Shown here: in pieces, positions 53,947 through 61,694 of the stretch
Numbering within the stretch: the first letter of the stretch is position 1
How the letters are laid out: each line of letters opens with the position of its first letter
Source: Spirosoma luteum DSM 19990
GTDB lineage: Bacteria > Bacteroidota > Bacteroidia > Cytophagales > Spirosomataceae
Reading direction: 5' to 3'
Length of the DNA stretch: 64,000 nt
Assembly (NCBI RefSeq): GCF_000374065.1
Contig: NZ_KB893246.1
Coordinates: 1-64,000, forward strand
The notes under the pieces: model-generated
What the model was told of the DNA's origin: nothing
The model's input: the letters and a program-made list of their open reading frames with translations, nothing else
The model's database searches: none
Position numbers and translations under genes: made by a program

Positions 53947-55533
53947 ATGGTACTAAACAAAAAAGAAACAGGGCGGCTAAGTGTGGGCGTATTTCTGTTA
54001 CTGGCAATCAGTATTGCTTTTGGGTTGCAATTTAGAGAGCCGTGGCTATGGATGGACGAGGTGCTGAGTTACGTACTTCTTTCCGATCCATCGCTGGCTC
54101 ACGTCAACGACGCCATCATGAGTGGAATGGACGCTAACCCGCCCTTGTTTTGCAACGTGTACTGGTTCTTTGGTCACTATATCAGTCTGAATCCGTTGTT
54201 TTTACGGGTACTCGGAGTGGTGCTGTTTGCGGGTACGATAGCCGGTTTTTTCTGGTACACTACCCGGCTTATTGGTAATGGCGTCATTAATTTTTTGCTG
54301 ATTACGGTCATGGTTTATATGACCCATCAGAACTTTGTACACGCAACTGGCATCCGGTCATACGCTATTTTCTTGCCTATTAGCTGTGCGTACTTTATTA
54401 TTCTGCACCAGCTTATCAATAATCCTGGCAGTGTACGGCTGTTGATAGCCCATGTTATAGTAGGATTATTGATGGCTTTCTGTCATAACTACGGTGCGCT
54501 TTATCTGGCCGTTTCCGGGGCGGCATTCCTGATTTTGCTGCTTTGGTCCGGGCAACGGAATTATTGGTTTGTGCTGGCTACTTTCGGAGTAATAGCGATG
54601 GTTTGGCTGGTAGCCTGGTATCCAAGCTTTGTTATTCAATCCGATGCGGGCAAACCCCATTCCTGGATACCATTGCCCACAGTAAACTCGTTCTTTTCAA
54701 ATTTTGGCGATCTGATTCCTGGCGTTCCCATAAAACTAAAATGGTTTCTTCCGTCGCTATGGTTTGATGTGCTGCGGGTAATGCTGGTGGTAGGTTTATA
54801 CCTGTACGTAGCCATACGCGGGCTTAAGGGCGGTTTTCAGGCGGTTCGCCAGGACGAAGCGTTCAAGTTTTTTCTGCTGTCGGGCTTTATCTACCTGACC
54901 GTTTTACTCATCGCGTTGACGGTATCACTAACGTACACCTCCATTTTTATCAGCAGGTACATGTGGCCCAGCCAGTTGCTGATCATGTTTCAGCTCGTTT
55001 ACGCCTACTACTTTTTTACGGGGCAACCGCAGTCTGTGTTCCGTTTGGCCCGTTTGCTGCCCGTTTACGCACTTTTGCTGGGGGGCGTTATTTTTTATAA
55101 AGTCTGGAAAATGGAGTCTTCTTTCCGTAGTAGTATCCTAACGTATCTACCCCGGCAAAACGCTGACTATCCGGTGTTCGTTGAGCGGGCAGATTACTTT
55201 CTGCCGATATGGTTCCACAAACAACGGCCCAACGTGTCGTTTCTGTTAGACTGGAAAAACGCCACTCAACCCAACAACATCAGAAGCGCAACCACCGATT
55301 ATAAAATTTTGGCTTCCTTAAGAGAGAAATACAATATCAAAGGCCTCGTGCTCGCTGATACGTTCAACGCTGCCAATTTCCCTCATTTCTACGTCGTTGA
55401 TGAACAGGCCATTTATCAGATCGAGGATTACATCAAGAGGGGGCGGGTAGAGGTGATAAGAGAGCTGCCTATTGCCATACCGGGACACCGGCTTCTGGAG
55501 TGTACTTTTCAGAAACGCAAAAAAAACTACTAA
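53947..55533 (+). CDS. GT39/ArnT-like membrane glycosyltransferase
   Basis: A 528-aa polytopic protein with about 10-12 hydrophobic segments and a soluble C-terminal end. The first extracytoplasmic loop has LWMDEVLSYVLL and ANPPLFCNVYWFFGHYI, like the acidic E/D and N-P-P-L motifs of the GT39/ArnT/PMT superfamily, which use lipid-linked sugar donors outside the membrane. It probably modifies the polymer or lipid-linked unit in the periplasm (inference). Separated by 130 bases from the GT4 gene, so a secondary promoter is possible. Confidence 0.83.
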   Translation: MVLNKKETGRLSVGVFLLLAISIAFGLQFREPWLWMDEVLSYVLLSDPSLAHVNDAIMSGMDANPPLFCNVYWFFGHYISLNPLFLRVLGVVLFAGTIAGFFWYTTRLIGNGVINFLLITVMVYMTHQNFVHATGIRSYAIFLPISCAYFIILHQLINNPGSVRLLIAHVIVGLLMAFCHNYGALYLAVSGAAFLILLLWSGQRNYWFVLATFGVIAMVWLVAWYPSFVIQSDAGKPHSWIPLPTVNSFFSNFGDLIPGVPIKLKWFLPSLWFDVLRVMLVVGLYLYVAIRGLKGGFQAVRQDEAFKFFLLSGFIYLTVLLIALTVSLTYTSIFISRYMWPSQLLIMFQLVYAYYFFTGQPQSVFRLARLLPVYALLLGGVIFYKVWKMESSFRSSILTYLPRQNADYPVFVERADYFLPIWFHKQRPNVSFLLDWKNATQPNNIRSATTDYKILASLREKYNIKGLVLADTFNAANFPHFYVVDEQAIYQIEDYIKRGRVEVIRELPIAIPGHRLLECTFQKRKKNY

Positions 55534-55629
55534 ATCCTAGTCAACGGTGTTGCCTGACATGGTGGCATTTATCTCTCAACTATTGACAAAATCAATTTAC
55601 AGTCTTCTGTCTCAAAAAATAAAACTAGT

Positions 55630-56298
55630 ATGGTGATCGGTAATGGCATGATTGCCAAATATTTCAGTAGTTTTTCGAACTGTAATGAGGTTACGATATT
55701 TGCTTCGGGTGTGTCTAACTCAAAAGAGACTTGCCCCGAACCCTATATCCGGGAGCAGAAGCTGGTTGAGCAAACGCTTCAGCAAATGCCTGATTGTTTG
55801 TTTGTTTATTTTAGTACTGCCAGCATTACCGACCCGGCTGAGCAGCATTCAATGTATGTGCAGCATAAGCTGCGTATTGAACAGCTGATTGCACGGCGAG
55901 CTTCCAAATACATTGTTATTCGGGCCTCCAACGTGGTAGGTGGCCCTGGAAATCCCAATACCATCCTTAATTTTTTTGTAAACCGTATCCGCCAGGGCGA
56001 TTCGTTCCGTTTGTGGCAAAACGCCATCCGAAATCTGCTTGACATTGACGATTTGTACAAAACAGTTGTCGCTTACATCAATACCCCGGATGCCTGGAAT
56101 CAAATTTATCTGGTCGTTCATCCACACTCATTAAGTCCATTAGCTATGGTAAAAGCTATTGAAGCTTATACGGGTCAGCGGGCTATCTATGAAATACTTT
56201 CCCAAAACGCGCCTGATAACGGAGTGCAATCTGGAACGGAAGCAAACGAACAACAGGCTATTCTATACACCATTCAATTACTTCATAAGTATTATTAA
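55630..56298 (+). CDS. Short NAD(P)-dependent epimerase/reductase-like protein
   Basis: A 222-aa Rossmann protein of the extended short-chain dehydrogenase type. The N-terminal dinucleotide loop is VIGNGMIAKYF (reduced G-x-G-x-x-A/G), the Ser/Thr region is FVYFSTASI and the catalytic pair is in YVQHK (about Y76, K80). IVIRASNVVGGPGNPN and the substrate helix LLDIDDLYKTVVAYI fit nucleotide-sugar epimerases. It is shorter than the usual 300 or so residues, with the region between the first strand and the Ser block condensed. Probably modifies a sugar nucleotide, but not a named enzyme. Confidence 0.75.
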   Translation: MVIGNGMIAKYFSSFSNCNEVTIFASGVSNSKETCPEPYIREQKLVEQTLQQMPDCLFVYFSTASITDPAEQHSMYVQHKLRIEQLIARRASKYIVIRASNVVGGPGNPNTILNFFVNRIRQGDSFRLWQNAIRNLLDIDDLYKTVVAYINTPDAWNQIYLVVHPHSLSPLAMVKAIEAYTGQRAIYEILSQNAPDNGVQSGTEANEQQAILYTIQLLHKYY

Positions 56299-56419
56299 CT
56301 AATTCACCAATAGCATATTAAGGTAGTATATTTCACCTCCAACCAATAGAGTAAGTCAATTAAACTGATTAACAGTAACTATTTGCAAATTAATGAACTA
56401 ACAGTAAATCTTTATAACT

Positions 56420-58138
56420 ATGAAACAATTTATCAAATTACACTACCTGCTGCTCTTGGTGTGCAGCCTGTCAGCGGCTATTACAGGCTGTAAAAAGACA
56501 CCCGACGAGCCTGAGCCAAAACCAATAGTTGGTATAAGCAGTATTGACCCAGCTACGGCTCCCGTTGGCAGCACTATTGCCGTAAACGGCAATAACTTCG
56601 ATCCGGCCAGCACAACTATTAGCATTGGGGGAGTAGTGGCTACAATCGTGTCAGTTTCGCCCACGCAAATCATCGTTACCGTTCCCGAAGGCGTTACCAG
56701 TGGGCCAATATCGGTTACCTCCGGTGGCCAGACCGTTCAAAGCCCCACTTCCTTTACTAAATACGTGGCTCCGCCCAAACCAATTGCCGAAAAATTCGGC
56801 ACTATTTACACTAACCCAACCTGGACGAGCGATTCTATTTATGTACTGCGGGGTATGGTATATATTCCCGAAGACCATACCCTTACTATTCAACCCGGCA
56901 CTATTATTAAAGGAGCCGGGCCGGAACGAGACCCGAACCCGAGCCCCAGTGAGCCTAAACGGGCAGGTGCGCTCGTCATCGAACGAAGGGGTCAGTTGTT
57001 TGCCAGAGGAACGGCGGCCAAACCAATTGTTTTTACGTCCATTAAACCTGCTGGTCAGCGTAAACCCGGCGACTGGGGGGGCGTGGCACTGGTGGGCCGA
57101 TCTCCTGTAAACCGACCAGCGAGCCTGTATTATCCAAACGGTATTCGGGGTACAGTAGCAGCCTATGGCGAACCGTTCGATAACTCCGGTGTACTTCAAT
57201 ATGTGCGCATCGAGTACGCCGGTGCTGTTCAGCCCGGTGCGCTTCAACCCACTGTACAGAACCCTAAACTCAGTGGCCTGACCATGATTGGCGTGGGAGC
57301 CAAAACAATCATCGACCATGTGCAGGTGTCGTACTGCGGAAGCGATGCTTTTTCCTGGTTTGGCGGTTCCGTGAATGCAAAAAACTTATTTGCCTACCGT
57401 ACGCTAGACGATGATTGGACGGTAGACTGGGGCTATGTGGGTAACGTGCAATTTGGTGTATCCCTGCGCGACCCGGCCGTAGCGGATCAATCCGGCTCGA
57501 ACGGATTTGACGTGGAGAACTACGACCCGAATGAGAAGACGGACGCTCCCCCCGTTGTGCTGTTCAATCAGTTACCGCAAACCGCACCCGTGTTTGCTAA
57601 CATCAGTAATTTCGCTTTCAGTGACGCGCCCACAGCTACTAACACAGCCAACGGAACAGGGCCTTACCAGTCGGCTATCCATCTGCGCCGGAACAGTGCG
57701 ATTGCCATCTACAATTCCCTGTTTTACGGGTATCCTGAAGGGCTGCGGATTGAATCAGCCGTGTCTACAACCGCGCTGACGGGTGGTTCAATCGACCTGA
57801 AAGGCGTTGTACTGGCCAACGTAACAACGCCGGTAGCAGGGGCGGGGGTAATCACTAACGAGCAGGCAACGGGTTATTTTACGGATGCCAGTCGGGCTAA
57901 TCAGGTCATTATGTCAAACGATCTGGTGTCTCTGATGCTGAATTCGATGACCTTCAATCTAACTTCCCCTAATTTTGTGCCCCAAACGGTTTCACCATTG
58001 CTAACGAGCGTGGTGACGGGCGGGAAATTAGCCAACTCTTTTTTTACATCGGTTGCCTACAAAGGGGCATTCGGTACGGACAACTGGCTTTCAGGCTGGA
58101 CAACGTTCAATCCACAGACCGCTGATTACGACCGGTAA
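56420..58138 (+). CDS. Surface lipoprotein with IPT/TIG domain
   Basis: A 572-aa lipoprotein. The signal peptide ends in the lipobox AAITGC (about C24), followed by a KKTPDEPEPKP linker. An IPT/TIG domain (about 38-112: ISSIDPATAPVGSTIAVNG, TQIIVTVPEGVTSGPISV) precedes a beta-rich part with TLTIQPGTIIKGAG, GALVIERRGQLFARG, KPGDWGGVALVG and YVRIEYAG, which resembles parallel-beta-helix surface proteins of Bacteroidota. It is the last gene of the cluster and is directly before the strong terminator. Could bind or anchor the polysaccharide at the cell surface (inference). Confidence 0.85.
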   Translation: MKQFIKLHYLLLLVCSLSAAITGCKKTPDEPEPKPIVGISSIDPATAPVGSTIAVNGNNFDPASTTISIGGVVATIVSVSPTQIIVTVPEGVTSGPISVTSGGQTVQSPTSFTKYVAPPKPIAEKFGTIYTNPTWTSDSIYVLRGMVYIPEDHTLTIQPGTIIKGAGPERDPNPSPSEPKRAGALVIERRGQLFARGTAAKPIVFTSIKPAGQRKPGDWGGVALVGRSPVNRPASLYYPNGIRGTVAAYGEPFDNSGVLQYVRIEYAGAVQPGALQPTVQNPKLSGLTMIGVGAKTIIDHVQVSYCGSDAFSWFGGSVNAKNLFAYRTLDDDWTVDWGYVGNVQFGVSLRDPAVADQSGSNGFDVENYDPNEKTDAPPVVLFNQLPQTAPVFANISNFAFSDAPTATNTANGTGPYQSAIHLRRNSAIAIYNSLFYGYPEGLRIESAVSTTALTGGSIDLKGVVLANVTTPVAGAGVITNEQATGYFTDASRANQVIMSNDLVSLMLNSMTFNLTSPNFVPQTVSPLLTSVVTGGKLANSFFTSVAYKGAFGTDNWLSGWTTFNPQTADYDR

Positions 58139-58150
58139 TCTGTCTTCTAA

Positions 58151-58208
58151 GTTACAAAAGCGAGTCCCCGTCAGAAACAAGTTTCTGACGGGGACTCGCT
58201 TTTGTAAC
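58151..58208. terminator. Very long perfect hairpin, bidirectional terminator
   Basis: Perfect 28-bp arms (58151-58178 and 58181-58208) with only two bases between them. A-run and T-run are inside the stem. It sits between the convergent lipoprotein gene and the minus-strand glycosyltransferase. Confidence 0.9.
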
Positions 58209-58216
58209 GGAACGAA

Positions 58217-59113
58217 TCAACGCATACCAGCAAGCGTTTTCAATCGATTATAAATCCGGATTGGAACGCTGTAACGCTGTAGAGTTTTGCGGTGATAGTA
58301 AGCCGTAGACTCCACCAGTTCGGGAAAGGTAAAAGTCCGTTGAGTGCCTTTGTCCAACTGCGTTTTGTAACGATTGAAAATATTGGTATGAGTGGCCTCC
58401 TCCCCAAATCCAATATTTTCAACTTTCGAAACGGTTGGGTAAACCGACAATCCATCAGCTTTGAAACGGTTGTAGCAGAAACGAATATCCCACGCATCGG
58501 CCCGCCCTTCCATTTGGCTGCGCAGCATACCCACTAAGTCGGAGCCGCCCCGCATGAATGCTTTCTGTTGCTGTTTATCCCGTTCAAATGTTGGATAATC
58601 AGTCATGGCCCAGTCGATGGATTGCCAGCGGTCGGCCCAAGTAGCCCAACCCCAGGGGCTGTGGCGCGGAACGAAATAAGCATCCACGTTGTAGTTGGCT
58701 GGCTTTGGAAAAGGAAATGTATACCCCGCTACGGAGTACACCCGTTTACTGGAACTGTAGTGGACCAGTGCCTGGTTCATGAAGTCCAGAAAGTTGGGTG
58801 CCGTAATCAAGTCGTCCTCCACGATAATGGCCGATGGATACTCTTCCAGCACTAAGGATACGCCCCGGATGATGGAATCAGCGCATCCTATATTTGTTTT
58901 TGCATAGTTTCGGTGAATAGTTCGGAAGCCAGAGACTTTATCCAGAAAGTCGTGCACTTCGGCCACTTTAGCCACATCTGCTTCTTTTCGGGGGGCATCC
59001 ACAAAAATAATTAAGTCACTCTGAGAAGCTAAATGGTTAGCTTTTAGGGCCTGAAAAGTTGCTTTTAGTTCGTCTGGACGCTTAAAGGCAAACAAAATTA
59101 CAGGTGCGTTCAT
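58217..59113 (-). CDS. Glycosyltransferase of GT-A fold
   Basis: A 298-aa GT-A transferase. APVILFAFKRPDELKATFQAL and LIIFVDAPRKEADV open the domain, TNIGCADSIIRGV and AIIVEDDLITAPNFLDFM hold the metal site (E-D-D), and SPWGWATWADRWQSIDW is a conserved acceptor-side block. This set recalls the GNT-I-like or sugar-transferase proteins common in polysaccharide loci of Bacteroidota. It is a single minus-strand gene converging on the cluster, so it may act on the same polymer. Donor unknown. Confidence 0.88.
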   Translation of the reverse strand: MNAPVILFAFKRPDELKATFQALKANHLASQSDLIIFVDAPRKEADVAKVAEVHDFLDKVSGFRTIHRNYAKTNIGCADSIIRGVSLVLEEYPSAIIVEDDLITAPNFLDFMNQALVHYSSSKRVYSVAGYTFPFPKPANYNVDAYFVPRHSPWGWATWADRWQSIDWAMTDYPTFERDKQQQKAFMRGGSDLVGMLRSQMEGRADAWDIRFCYNRFKADGLSVYPTVSKVENIGFGEEATHTNIFNRYKTQLDKGTQRTFTFPELVESTAYYHRKTLQRYSVPIRIYNRLKTLAGMR

Positions 59114-59537
59114 ACAATACTTGTTCAGTTATTTCTATACATTAAGTAGAAGAGAAAGACTTTGTATCGTTTTGATTAGCTTAACATAAGCCCTTTCAGG
59201 TAACATAAATCCTTGCCATCTCTTCTTTGAGGACGAGATGGGCTAGACGAGTTATTCAGTTTTCTACGTTTTGAAATTAGGACCATAGACTCCGAGTTCA
59301 AAATGAAATCACTTCAATGGCACCGTCTCTCTATAACTCTTTATTTTCTATATAATATAATTATTAATAACTAAAAGCATTTTATTAACTCTATTTCAAT
59401 ATAGTAAACAATATTTTGTTGTCATTTAGCTTGATATTATAACTATTCAAATAAATAGCTAATTAGAAATTAATTAATCGCACATGCTAACAGACCATTA
59501 TATTCGTGTGTTTGATAACCGGTAGTCGTATGATCAA
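59114..59537. other. A+T-rich gap without a supported gene
   Basis: About 420 bases between two minus-strand genes, strongly A+T-rich from 59330 to 59480. No convincing open frame, hairpin terminator or known motif was seen. It should hold the promoter of the glycosyltransferase gene. Confidence 0.5.
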
Positions 59538-59870
59538 TCATTCTTGTTTTTTTAAGATAGCAGTTAAGTAATCCAGTCGACTTCTGGATACGGACAACGC
59601 CGTACCATCAACTAATTGAATTTCTCCAGAACGATTGCCTATACAATGGAATGTTTGAATATATTTTTGATTTACGAGCGTTGACCGATTAATCCGAATA
59701 AAGTCGAGGTGGTGTTCAAACCATACAAGAGGTTGTGTAGCTACAGAGGAAGGTTTATCACGGAAATTAATGCGTGTGTAACTCCCTTCTCCCTTGAGCC
59801 AAATAATTGAATCAACTAAGACCAAATCTGAGTAACCTGGCAGACGAATTGATGTCATATTTATTTCCAT
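59538..59870 (-). CDS. Stand-alone LytTR DNA-binding protein
   Basis: A 110-aa protein that is essentially only a LytTR domain: VLVDSIIWLKGEGSYTRI, LVWFEHHLDFIRINRSTLVN and YIQTFHCIGNRSGEIQLVDG with LSVSRSRLDYL at the end. LytTR domains bind DNA as the output part of response regulators; no receiver domain is encoded in frame. The ATG at 59870 is preferred; the frame stays open to 59939, which would add 23 residues with no receiver similarity. Likely target is a nearby promoter (inference from position next to the polysaccharide and beta-helix genes). Confidence 0.88.
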   Translation of the reverse strand: MEINMTSIRLPGYSDLVLVDSIIWLKGEGSYTRINFRDKPSSVATQPLVWFEHHLDFIRINRSTLVNQKYIQTFHCIGNRSGEIQLVDGTALSVSRSRLDYLTAILKKQE

Positions 59871-60107
59871 TTTAATAGATTTATTATATAGGGCAAATAT
59901 GATAAAATACGAACGGAGTAAATCTGGTATTGTTTGCATGATACTGGTTAATCACAAATAAGAAGTTGGGATAACTGACTGAAAGCCTAAGCGCTAACTA
60001 CATTTATAAAAAAATAAACTTCGCTAAATCTGCCAGTTTAAACAGTGAGTTACGTGTTTTGAAGCTTTTACTGTTAGTTTTTCCGGAAGCGAAGCCAATT
60101 TTTTGCA

Positions 60108-61100
60108 ATGAGATGTGACTTTATGACCGCTGTAAAAAAAATAAAGACGGGCAACTTACATAGCCATATATCCGGTGTAGAGTCGGGTCGGTTAATGGTT
60201 AGCACAGAGAAACTACCAAACGTAAACACATCTGAACTGCTGTTTGTACAAACCACTACTAACAAGCCCGTTTTTTTAGTTCTGCAGATTAAGCAACAGG
60301 GAATTACCAGCTCGGTAACGCTGACGACAGATGCCCCGGAGTATTTTCAGTTTGCTACTGATGATTATCCCATTTTTCTGTCCAGCCTTACCCTGACTCC
60401 TGACGTTATTAATAGAGGTGTATACGTACATATACGTTATTTCTCCGGTAAAGTTGGTGTGCACAAGGGTGAACTGAGCATTCAGAACGGGGTGGATTCA
60501 AAATACGTGTCTCTAAGGGGACAATACATGGGCTTTCTACCCGGCATCCAATTTCCTTGGCCTGTTATCAGGAAGTCAACAGAATCCGTCTGGTCTCAAC
60601 AGTCGCTATCTAGACGATGGCTAACTCCGCTGTTTATTTTATCCATTTTGCTTGGTACTGCCTACGCAACTTTTATGTATCGCTCCGTGCCTGCTACCGC
60701 TCAAGAAAGCCAAACCAATAAGCCGAAAGAGAGGACAGTTCCAAATTCGGCATCCTCCCTTTTAGCCACTAAAACGCCGGAGATGGCCGTGTCACCGACT
60801 CGGAAGAGAAGTAAGAACAAGGTAGTGCCTACGAGTAAAGAAGAAACCCGGCTCAGTTCACCAGACCACGCACCACCGGTAGAACGACTAGCGAATAATG
60901 GCCAGCCTGATGCACCGTTGCAAAAAAGGAAATTAGTAGCATCCATTGAAAAACCGACAGATCAAAAAAAAATGGATGGAAAAAAGACGAATGAACAACT
61001 TACAAAAAAACGGTATCGAAACGATATTGAAGGGGTCTCTACTGCTGCAGGTGATACCACCACGAGTGAGTTGGAACGGCTCATCAATAAATCCCATTGA
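60108..61100 (+). CDS. Unrecognised one-TM protein with N-terminal beta-sandwich
   Basis: A 330-aa protein, function unknown. There is no N-terminal signal peptide. Residues about 25-145 look like a beta-sandwich (LLFVQTTTNKPVFLVLQI, FLSSLTLTPDVINRGVYVHI, VGVHKGELSIQN), a pattern otherwise seen in extracellular repeat proteins of this group. One membrane helix follows (about 172-190, LTPLFILSILLGTAYATFMY). The C-terminal 140 residues are Lys-, Pro- and Ser/Thr-rich and probably disordered. If the helix is in the inner membrane, the sandwich would be cytoplasmic. The start may instead be ATG 60123. It lies between the divergent LytTR gene and a response regulator gene 86 bases downstream. Confidence 0.7.
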   Translation: MRCDFMTAVKKIKTGNLHSHISGVESGRLMVSTEKLPNVNTSELLFVQTTTNKPVFLVLQIKQQGITSSVTLTTDAPEYFQFATDDYPIFLSSLTLTPDVINRGVYVHIRYFSGKVGVHKGELSIQNGVDSKYVSLRGQYMGFLPGIQFPWPVIRKSTESVWSQQSLSRRWLTPLFILSILLGTAYATFMYRSVPATAQESQTNKPKERTVPNSASSLLATKTPEMAVSPTRKRSKNKVVPTSKEETRLSSPDHAPPVERLANNGQPDAPLQKRKLVASIEKPTDQKKMDGKKTNEQLTKKRYRNDIEGVSTAAGDTTTSELERLINKSH

Positions 61101-61186
61101 TACAGTAATACATCCACCCTGTCAGTGATTTATGCCACAAGACAAACAGACTAATTTTTAACTCTTCACCTGTAAATTTTTATTCA

Positions 61187-61684
61187 ATGAATACCATACC
61201 ATCTGTTGTAAAACCCCGGAATCCAAGAAGACGGAAAACCGGTCAGCTACCGATCTTGATTATTGAAGACAATGCTGATCAATGGCTCATTATACGGTCG
61301 GCATTGAGTCAGCGTTTTCCTGAAGTAAATCCCATTTGGGTAAATAATCAAACGCAGGCTATAACGTATCTGGAAACCCACTCTCAGGATATAAATACGT
61401 TTCCAAGGTTGATTCTGGTTGATCTGTATTTACCCCGTATAGAAGACGGTTTTGAAGTGCTTAAGTTTACAAAACAGCATATTTTTCCCAAGAAGCCAAC
61501 CGTCATTGTCCTTAGCTCATCGACGGCCGATATGGATATAGTGAAGGCATATGACTTAGGTGCTGTTTCATACATTGTAAAGCCTAATAGCTACGCAGAT
61601 TGGCTAAGTTGTTTTAATTCGTTACGGCGCTACTGGTGGGAGTTGGTTACACTGCCACTATATCATCAACAGTATGGGTCATAA
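61187..61684 (+). CDS. Single-domain response regulator
   Basis: A 165-aa receiver-only protein. After a basic N-terminal tail (KPRNPRRRKT) come the acidic pair in ILIIEDNADQW (E27, D28), the phospho-acceptor in LILVDLYLP (about D79), the Ser/Thr switch in VIVLSSSTAD and the Lys in SYIVKPNS (about K132). No output domain follows. Such receivers act through partners or as phosphate relays. No histidine kinase is in the window. Its stop is 10 bases before the next ATG used here, and it overlaps an alternative upstream start of that gene. Confidence 0.92.
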   Translation: MNTIPSVVKPRNPRRRKTGQLPILIIEDNADQWLIIRSALSQRFPEVNPIWVNNQTQAITYLETHSQDINTFPRLILVDLYLPRIEDGFEVLKFTKQHIFPKKPTVIVLSSSTADMDIVKAYDLGAVSYIVKPNSYADWLSCFNSLRRYWWELVTLPLYHQQYGS

Positions 61685-61694
61685 ATGTACGGTA

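Noticed and set aside
60108-61100. TonB-like protein
   Set aside because: It has a Pro/Lys-rich region after a membrane helix, but the helix is at residue 172 rather than at the N terminus and there is no TonB C-terminal domain.
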